64,000 nt of DNA, from positions 1-64,000 of the forward strand of contig NZ_JAJLPA010000023.1 of assembly GCF_025548555.1 (NCBI RefSeq). Direction: 5' to 3'. Both the position numbers and the translations under genes were made by a program. Below are positions 59,022 to 64,000 of the stretch, piece after piece. The notes beneath the pieces were generated by a model. It did no database searches and was not told the DNA's origin. It worked only from the letters and a program-made list of their open reading frames with translations. Origin of the DNA: Sphingomonas sp. A2-49. Its GTDB lineage: Bacteria > Pseudomonadota > Alphaproteobacteria > Sphingomonadales > Sphingomonadaceae. Every line of letters starts with the position of its first letter. Position 1 is the stretch's first letter.

Positions 59022-61802
59022 TCAGAAGTTCACGGCGGCGCGGGCGTAAAGGAAGCGCCCGTTGAACCCGAACGGCGAGAACCCGCTGTACGGCAGGAAC
59101 TGATAGGTCGCGGGATAGCTGCCGCCGACGCTCGCCGGGCGCAGGCCGAACGGCCGGCGATCGGGATAGACGTCGAAGGCATTGTCGACGCCCAGCGTCA
59201 GCTGCACGCCGCGCAGTTCGTAGCTGAGCGAGAAATCGGTGATCCACTTCGGGCGTAGCACCTGATCGTCGGGGCCGAGCGCGGTCAGGCTGGTGGCGTT
59301 CGTGCCCAGCGGTGCGGTCGTCTCCGGCGAGATCACCGAACCGTAGCGCGTGGTGCGGGCCGACACGCCGACGCCGGCGATCTTGCCGTCGGTCGCCAGC
59401 ACCACCTTGGTGCGCGGCTGGCCACGCTCGAAGCGGATCCCCTCGACCCGGCCAAACAGCACCAGGCCCGGGATCTGCGCGAGCGAGCCGAGGTTGTTGA
59501 GGCGCTTGTCGATCTGGTTCTGCGTGTAGTTGTACGCCGCCGAAAAATTCCAGGCGCCGATGCCGGGCAGGTTGGCGCGATAGGTGGCGACCGCATCGAC
59601 GCCCTGCGTCGTGGTGTCGAGGCCGTTGATGAAGAAGCGCGCGGCACCGACGGTGCTGAAGCCGTTGGCGGCGAGCACCGCCTGTACCGCGGCATTCTGC
59701 GCCGGCGTGCCGACGCCCGCCGCACCCAGATTCTCCGACAGCACGATGCGATCGGTGATCTTGATGCGGAAATAGTCGACCGTGACGTTGAAGCCACGGA
59801 ACGGATTGAGGGTCGCGCCGCCCGACAGGTTGAGCGACTTTTCGGGATCGAGCGGCTGCGATCCGAGCGCGCGGGCGACCGGGCTGCTGACCGGCACCGT
59901 CGACACGTCGACCGGCACGCCGGCGAGGAAGTTGGTCGAGGTGGTGGTGAAATATTGCTGGTGCAGCGATGGCGCGCGGAAGCCGTTCGACACCGATCCG
60001 CGGATCGCGACGCCGGGGATGAATTCGTAGCGCAGCGCGAGCTTGCCGTTCACGGTGTCGCCGAAGTCGCTGTAATGTTCGTATCGCCCGGCCGCCGTCG
60101 CGGTGAGGCCGGTGAACAGGTCGGCGTCGAACTCGACATAGCCGGCGAAGCTGTCGCGATTGACGTTGGTGCGCGCCGATGCGGGCAGGCCGCCGAAGCC
60201 TTGCGCACCCGCCGCGGCGGCGCGGCCGGGGAAGGAACAGATGCCGGTCGCACCGGTGTAGACGCCGCCGAGCACCGTGCAATTGGTCGACGTCGTGGCC
60301 CGCGATGCCTGGAAGAACGGGCCGGTCTGATAGGATTGCGGGTCGCCGGGGCGGATCTGGTAGATTTCGTGGCGATATTCGCCGCCGAACGCGAACGACA
60401 GCGGCCCGGCGAGGCCGGCGTCGAACTGGCGCGAGAGGTCGGCGTTGGCGAGGATCTGCGAGAAGGTCAGGCCACCCGCATCGAACGAGCGCTGGCTCTG
60501 CGGCCCGAACGAGACGTTGACGCTGTCCTCGGTACGGTAGTTCAGCTCGTTGCGGCCGAAGCCGACCGAGAAGTCGCCCTTGAAGCCGGCGAGGTCGGCG
60601 CGGATGCCGCTGGTCGCCGACATGTCGTCGATGTTCGACTGGATCTTGGGCAGGTAGCCGTCCGGCGTCAGGCCGACGAAATTGCCGTTGGTCGGCGTCG
60701 TCGCAGGGGTCAGCACGGAGAAATCGCGGTTGGTCGCCGCCGACTGCTGGCGGAAGTTCGCCGCCGACAGGCCGTCGCGATGGCCGTAGGTGGCGAAGGC
60801 GTAGAAATCGGCCGCGCCCAGCGGCAGGCCGGCGTTGATGAGGAAGTTGAAATCCTCGGTCTTCGCATCGCCATAGCGGAAATCGAGCCGGTTGAAGCTC
60901 GCCTCGCGCGGGTCGAACGTCGTCGACGTCGGGCGGACGTAGTTGGGCCGCAGGTCGTAGCCCTGGCGGTTGGTGAAATTGCGGTCGCGATATTCGCCGG
61001 TGAAGTTGAAGAAACCGCCGTCGCCGACCGGCAGGCCGACGTTGACGCCGAACGTCGTGTAGATGCCGTCGCGCGCCTTGCGTTCGCCCGAGCTGGCGCC
61101 CTGCAGATAGCGCGAATCGGTCGTGTCGAGCGCCGGCTGGCCACCGACGAGGCCGTCGAAGTTGGAGACGCCGTCCAGCGTCGTCACGTATTTGCCGTAG
61201 CTGACCTGCGCGCGGCCGCCCGAATCGGCGGTCTTGAGCTGGACGTTGATGACGCCCGCGATCGCATCGGACCCGTATTGCGACGATGCGCCGTCGCGCA
61301 GCACCTCGATCTGCTTGATCGCGAGCGCGGGGATCATGTTCATGTCGACCGCGGCGGCACCGCGACCGACGGTCCCGTTGATGTTGAGCAGCGCCGAGAC
61401 GTGGCGGCGCTTGCCGTTGAGCAGCACCAGCGTCTGGTCGGGGTTGAGGCCGCGCAGCGTCGCCGGACGGGTGACGTCCGATCCGTCGGCGATCGACGGC
61501 TGCGGGAAGTTGAACGAGGGCACGAGCTGGTTCAGCGTCTTGTTGAGCTCGCCCGTCCCCGACGCCTGCAACGCGCTTTCGGAGATGACGTCGATCGGCA
61601 CCGGGCTGTCCGCGACGGTGCGGTTGGCGACGCGGCTGCCGATGACGACGATCTGGCTGCCGGCGTCGTCCTCGGGCGCCGTCTGCGCTGCGGCGGTCGT
61701 CTCCTGGCTCGGTGCCGACTGGACCGTCTGGGCCGCGACCGGTCCGGCCGCCAGCAATCCGACGGACAGCGACGCGCCCGCGAGCAAGTTTCCGCGCTTC
61801 AT
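59022..61802 (-). CDS. TonB-dependent receptor
   Basis: A 926-residue outer-membrane receptor. The signal peptide ends near GPVAAQ; a TonB-box-like QIVVIGSRV precedes the plug domain (VPIDVISESALQASGTGELN; ATLRGLNPDQTLVLLNGKRR; IEVLRDGASSQYGSDAIAG), and a 22-strand barrel ends in FNGRFLYARAAVNF with the terminal aromatic residue. The barrel belongs to the large sphingomonad group with unknown ligands. It is not next to a regulator or transporter, so the substrate cannot be guessed. Confidence 0.94.
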   Translation of the reverse strand: MKRGNLLAGASLSVGLLAAGPVAAQTVQSAPSQETTAAAQTAPEDDAGSQIVVIGSRVANRTVADSPVPIDVISESALQASGTGELNKTLNQLVPSFNFPQPSIADGSDVTRPATLRGLNPDQTLVLLNGKRRHVSALLNINGTVGRGAAAVDMNMIPALAIKQIEVLRDGASSQYGSDAIAGVINVQLKTADSGGRAQVSYGKYVTTLDGVSNFDGLVGGQPALDTTDSRYLQGASSGERKARDGIYTTFGVNVGLPVGDGGFFNFTGEYRDRNFTNRQGYDLRPNYVRPTSTTFDPREASFNRLDFRYGDAKTEDFNFLINAGLPLGAADFYAFATYGHRDGLSAANFRQQSAATNRDFSVLTPATTPTNGNFVGLTPDGYLPKIQSNIDDMSATSGIRADLAGFKGDFSVGFGRNELNYRTEDSVNVSFGPQSQRSFDAGGLTFSQILANADLSRQFDAGLAGPLSFAFGGEYRHEIYQIRPGDPQSYQTGPFFQASRATTSTNCTVLGGVYTGATGICSFPGRAAAAGAQGFGGLPASARTNVNRDSFAGYVEFDADLFTGLTATAAGRYEHYSDFGDTVNGKLALRYEFIPGVAIRGSVSNGFRAPSLHQQYFTTTSTNFLAGVPVDVSTVPVSSPVARALGSQPLDPEKSLNLSGGATLNPFRGFNVTVDYFRIKITDRIVLSENLGAAGVGTPAQNAAVQAVLAANGFSTVGAARFFINGLDTTTQGVDAVATYRANLPGIGAWNFSAAYNYTQNQIDKRLNNLGSLAQIPGLVLFGRVEGIRFERGQPRTKVVLATDGKIAGVGVSARTTRYGSVISPETTAPLGTNATSLTALGPDDQVLRPKWITDFSLSYELRGVQLTLGVDNAFDVYPDRRPFGLRPASVGGSYPATYQFLPYSGFSPFGFNGRFLYARAAVNF

Positions 61803-62059
61803 ATCATTCCCCCGTTTCCGGCGGCGTTGCTACCGTCCGGTCGGGCGACACTTTATGTCGTCGATTTGCCACGACAAGCGCGACGGCCCGACGATGTCGC
61901 GATTTGGCCTCATGCTGTTGCTGCACTGCCACATCGCATCCCCCGCAACGCGAGCGCGCGTCGGCAGTTGACATCGCGGCCGGCTTTCCTTAGCTGCCGC
62001 CCCTCATCCCGCCGGGTCTTCCCGAGCGGGTACAAGTTTTTTGGGAAGTGACTAGAGCC

Positions 62060-62356
62060 ATGTTCGCAGTCGTGCGCACGGGCGGCAAGCAGTATCGCGT
62101 CGCCGCCGGAGACAAGATCGTCGTCGAGAAGCTGGACGGCGAAGCCGGTGCCTCGATCACGCTGGGTGACGTCCTGCTCGCGGGCGAAGGCTCGGAGCTG
62201 AAGAGCGTCGAGGGCCTGACCGTCGCCGCCGAGATCGTCGCTCAGGCGAAGGCCGACAAGGTCATCGTCTTCAAGAAGCGTCGTCGTCACAATTACCGCC
62301 GCAAGAACGGCCATCGCCAGAACCACACGATCCTCAAGATCGTTTCGGTCGGCTGA
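62060..62356 (+). CDS. rplU: 50S ribosomal protein L21
   Basis: A 98-residue L21: [20 protein letters not shown] at the start, the GDVLLAGEG loop and the RNA-binding [20 protein letters not shown] segment near the C-terminus. ATG 62060 is chosen over an upstream in-frame ATG-like start at 62048 because it gives the conserved N-terminus. It heads the rplU-rpmA operon. Confidence 0.97.
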   Translation: MFAVVRTGGKQYRVAAGDKIVVEKLDGEAGASITLGDVLLAGEGSELKSVEGLTVAAEIVAQAKADKVIVFKKRRRHNYRRKNGHRQNHTILKIVSVG

Positions 62357-62384
62357 GCCCAGCGCGAACAGGAGTTAGAGCAGC

Positions 62385-62654
62385 ATGGCACATAAGAAAG
62401 CAGGCGGTTCGTCGCGCAACGGTCGCGATTCGGCCGGCCGTCGTCTCGGCGTGAAGAAGTTCGGCGGTCAGGAAGCGATCGCGGGCAACATCCTCGTCCG
62501 CCAGCGCGGCACGAAATTCTATCCGGGTGCGAACGTCGGTATCGGCAAGGACCATACCCTGTTCGCGCTCGTCGACGGCCGCGTGGCGTTCCACGAGGGC
62601 AAGCTCGGCCGTAAATTCTGCTCGGTGCAGATTATGGCGGAAGCCGCCGAATAA
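62385..62654 (+). CDS. rpmA: 50S ribosomal protein L27
   Basis: An 89-residue L27 with the conserved [21 protein letters not shown]-terminus that reaches the peptidyl-transferase centre, followed by [15 protein letters not shown] and [13 protein letters not shown]. It lies 28 bases after rplU behind AGGAGTTAGAG. An intrinsic terminator follows at 62725. Confidence 0.98.
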   Translation: MAHKKAGGSSRNGRDSAGRRLGVKKFGGQEAIAGNILVRQRGTKFYPGANVGIGKDHTLFALVDGRVAFHEGKLGRKFCSVQIMAEAAE

Positions 62655-62724
62655 CATCGGGCGACCAACCGGGTTGCCCACCAGGGCGACCCGGGTTCCT
62701 CTCGACGAGGAACCAGCCAGACGA

Positions 62725-62757
62725 GGGAGACGGGTCCGCCCCGGCTCCCTTTTTTCT
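62725..62757 (+). terminator. Intrinsic terminator after rplU-rpmA
   Basis: GGGAG (62725-62729) and CTCCC (62745-62749), with inner CGGG/CCCG pairing, form a hairpin followed by TTTTTT. It lies about 70 bases after the rpmA stop. Confidence 0.8.
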
Positions 62758-62829
62758 TGCTCCCATGACCCCATTGTCCCTGCCGCGTCACAGGCGCGTG
62801 GCACGGGCACGGCCAAGGAGAGAGCAAGA

Positions 62830-63372
62830 ATGTTCGCCCGCACCAAGAGACTGACGCTGCGGCCTGCGTGGCCGGAAGACGCCGCCCCGCTGGCGCAGGC
62901 GATCGGCCACGAGGCGGTCGCCCGGATGCTGGCACGCGTGCCCTATCCCTATGGCGTCGCGGATGCCGAACACTTCGCCGCCGCCCCGCGCGGCGCGCAC
63001 GAACCGCGCTTCCTGATCCTGTCGCACGAGACCGCGACGCCGGCGCTGGTCGGGGGAATCGCGCTGACCGATCACGGCGCGGGGGTCGAACTCGGCTATT
63101 GGCTGACGCCATCCGCCTGGGGCCGGGGCTATGCGACCGAGGCGGGACGCGCGGTCGTCGACATGGCGCGCCACGCGCTGCCGCTGCGGCGGCTGACCGC
63201 CTGGCATTTCGCCGACAATCCCGCATCCGGCGCCGTGCTGCGCAAGCTCGGGTTCCGCAGCGGTGGCGGCATGACGCCGCGGCGCTCGGTCGCCCGGGCG
63301 GCGCCGGCACCGGCATTACGCTACGATCTGAACCTCGACGATCGATGCGCGCCGATGCGAATCGCGGCGTGA
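62830..63372 (+). CDS. GNAT family N-acetyltransferase (RimJ/RimL-like)
   Basis: A 180-residue acetyltransferase. It opens RTKRLTLRPAWPEDAAPLAQ, the RimJ/RimL pattern, and has the acetyl-CoA motif A region GYWLTPSAWGRGYATEAGR with NPASGAVLRKLGF as the C-terminal beta bulge. The acceptor (protein N-terminus or small molecule) is unknown. AAGGAGAGAGCAAG precedes the ATG at 62830. It follows the ribosomal operon after a terminator. Confidence 0.88.
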   Translation: MFARTKRLTLRPAWPEDAAPLAQAIGHEAVARMLARVPYPYGVADAEHFAAAPRGAHEPRFLILSHETATPALVGGIALTDHGAGVELGYWLTPSAWGRGYATEAGRAVVDMARHALPLRRLTAWHFADNPASGAVLRKLGFRSGGGMTPRRSVARAAPAPALRYDLNLDDRCAPMRIAA

Positions 63373-63391
63373 CGACGCCGGCACCGGCCGC

Positions 63392-64000
63392 CTAGGCGGC
63401 GAGCATCAGCCGGTTGCGGCCGTCCCGCTTGGCCGCATAGAGCGCGCGGTCGGCCCGGTCGAGGATGGCGTCGACCGACAGGCCGGGAATGAAGGCGGCG
63501 ACGCCCAGGCTGACGGTCACGCCGGGCTCGTCCGCTTCCCCGACGCTCGCCTCGACCGCGGCGCGGACGCGTTCGGCGATGCGCATCGCGATATCGGGGC
63601 TGGCGTCGGCGAGCACGAGCACGAATTCCTCGCCGCCGTAGCGGCCGATCATGTCGCTGCCGCGCAGCGCGCCGGCGGCGGCCTGTGCGACGCGGCGGAG
63701 CACCCGGTCGCCGACCGCATGGCCGAACCGGTCGTTGACCGACTTGAAATGATCGATGTCGAACAGCGCGACCGACAGCGTGCCGCCGCCCTCCCCGGCC
63801 GCCGCGATGCCGTCGGCGAGTTGCTTGACGATCCGGCGGCGGTTGGCGAGGCCGGTCAGCACGTCGGTCTCGGCCAGCCAGCGCGCCTGTTCGGCCGCGC
63901 GCTCGGCGGCGTCGCGCGCTTCCTTCAGGATCGCCTCCGCCTCGACCTGGTCGGTGACGTCCTGGAGCACGCCGAACAGCCCGAAGGCGTCGTCGCGCGA
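63392..64000 (-). CDS. Diguanylate cyclase, PAS-GGDEF C-terminal part (right-truncated)
   Basis: The C-terminal 202 residues of a sensory diguanylate cyclase; the frame runs off the window edge. The edge shows the end of a PAS/PAC domain (FGLFGVLQDVTDQVEAEAIL), then a coiled coil and a complete GGDEF domain: TDVLTGLANRRR, DHFKSVNDRFGHAVGD and the active-site GRYGGEEFVLVLA. The RGSD five residues before GGEEF matches the inhibitory I-site (RxxD), so product inhibition is likely. It makes cyclic di-GMP in the cytoplasm; the signal sensed is unknown. Confidence 0.93.
   Translation of the reverse strand, partial: SRDDAFGLFGVLQDVTDQVEAEAILKEARDAAERAAEQARWLAETDVLTGLANRRRIVKQLADGIAAAGEGGGTLSVALFDIDHFKSVNDRFGHAVGDRVLRRVAQAAAGALRGSDMIGRYGGEEFVLVLADASPDIAMRIAERVRAAVEASVGEADEPGVTVSLGVAAFIPGLSVDAILDRADRALYAAKRDGRNRLMLAA

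Noticed and set aside
59955..62051. 698-codon plus-strand frame opposite the TonB receptor
   Set aside because: Shadow frame; the receptor with signal peptide, plug and C-terminal strand is on the minus strand.

Overview
The window is a GC-rich chromosomal stretch from an alphaproteobacterium, most likely a Sphingomonas or close relative. The pointers are exosortase-A-associated hydrolases at the left edge, PEP-CTERM proteins with the sphingomonad-style PEPxxWAMM tail, a large TonB-dependent receptor, a c-type cytochrome maturation set and short palindromic intergenic repeats. Species identity is inference; no 16S rRNA gene is present.

Layout. 1-1045: end of an exosortase-A hydrolase pair. 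1221-5932: trxB, then a translationally coupled fdhF/ydeP-like oxidoreductase, mobA and fdhD. 5947-10974: small membrane protein, tRNA-Met, 2H phosphoesterase plus kup, an Lrp-type regulator divergent from alanine dehydrogenase, and a DUF3072 gene behind a strong hairpin. 11346-16094: ccmC-D-E-F-G-H-I on the minus strand, then leucine dehydrogenase and tRNA-His. 17714-29478: a complete-looking type II secretion operon gspC to gspN, interrupted by palindromic elements at two junctions. 29601-31802: a 2OG-Fe(II) oxygenase and astD. 31909-36682: assimilatory sulfate reduction (cobA, DUF2849, cysI, DUF934, cysH) broken by an 850-bp repeat block. 36747-47827: assimilatory nitrate reduction, in which NasT and NasS precede an RNA leader carrying two ANTAR-type hexaloop hairpins and an intrinsic terminator, followed by narK, an outer-membrane porin, nirB, nirD, nasA and a second cobA. 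A FixJ-like regulator follows.

48933-58373 is an integrated genomic island of about 9.4 kb inserted at the 3' end of a tRNA-Ser(CGA) gene. A 14-bp copy of the tRNA end marks the far boundary next to a P4-type integrase. The island has lower GC and carries an AlpA-like regulator, three PEP-CTERM-type proteins (one with a PEL instead of PEP motif), a membrane-anchored nuclease, several tiny genes, a serine recombinase and a divergent Sll1717-like P-loop ATPase. 58577-64000 returns to core genes: hspQ, a TonB receptor, rplU-rpmA, an acetyltransferase and the C-terminal part of a diguanylate cyclase.

How it works together. The sulfate and nitrate clusters both end in sirohaem enzymes (CysI, NirB) and each carries its own uroporphyrinogen methyltransferase. 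MobA and FdhD support molybdenum enzymes such as the FdhF-like protein, and MobA probably NasA as well. The chromosome encodes exosortase-A accessory enzymes, while the island brings in potential exosortase substrates. That pairing, together with the NasT leader, is the most interesting content.
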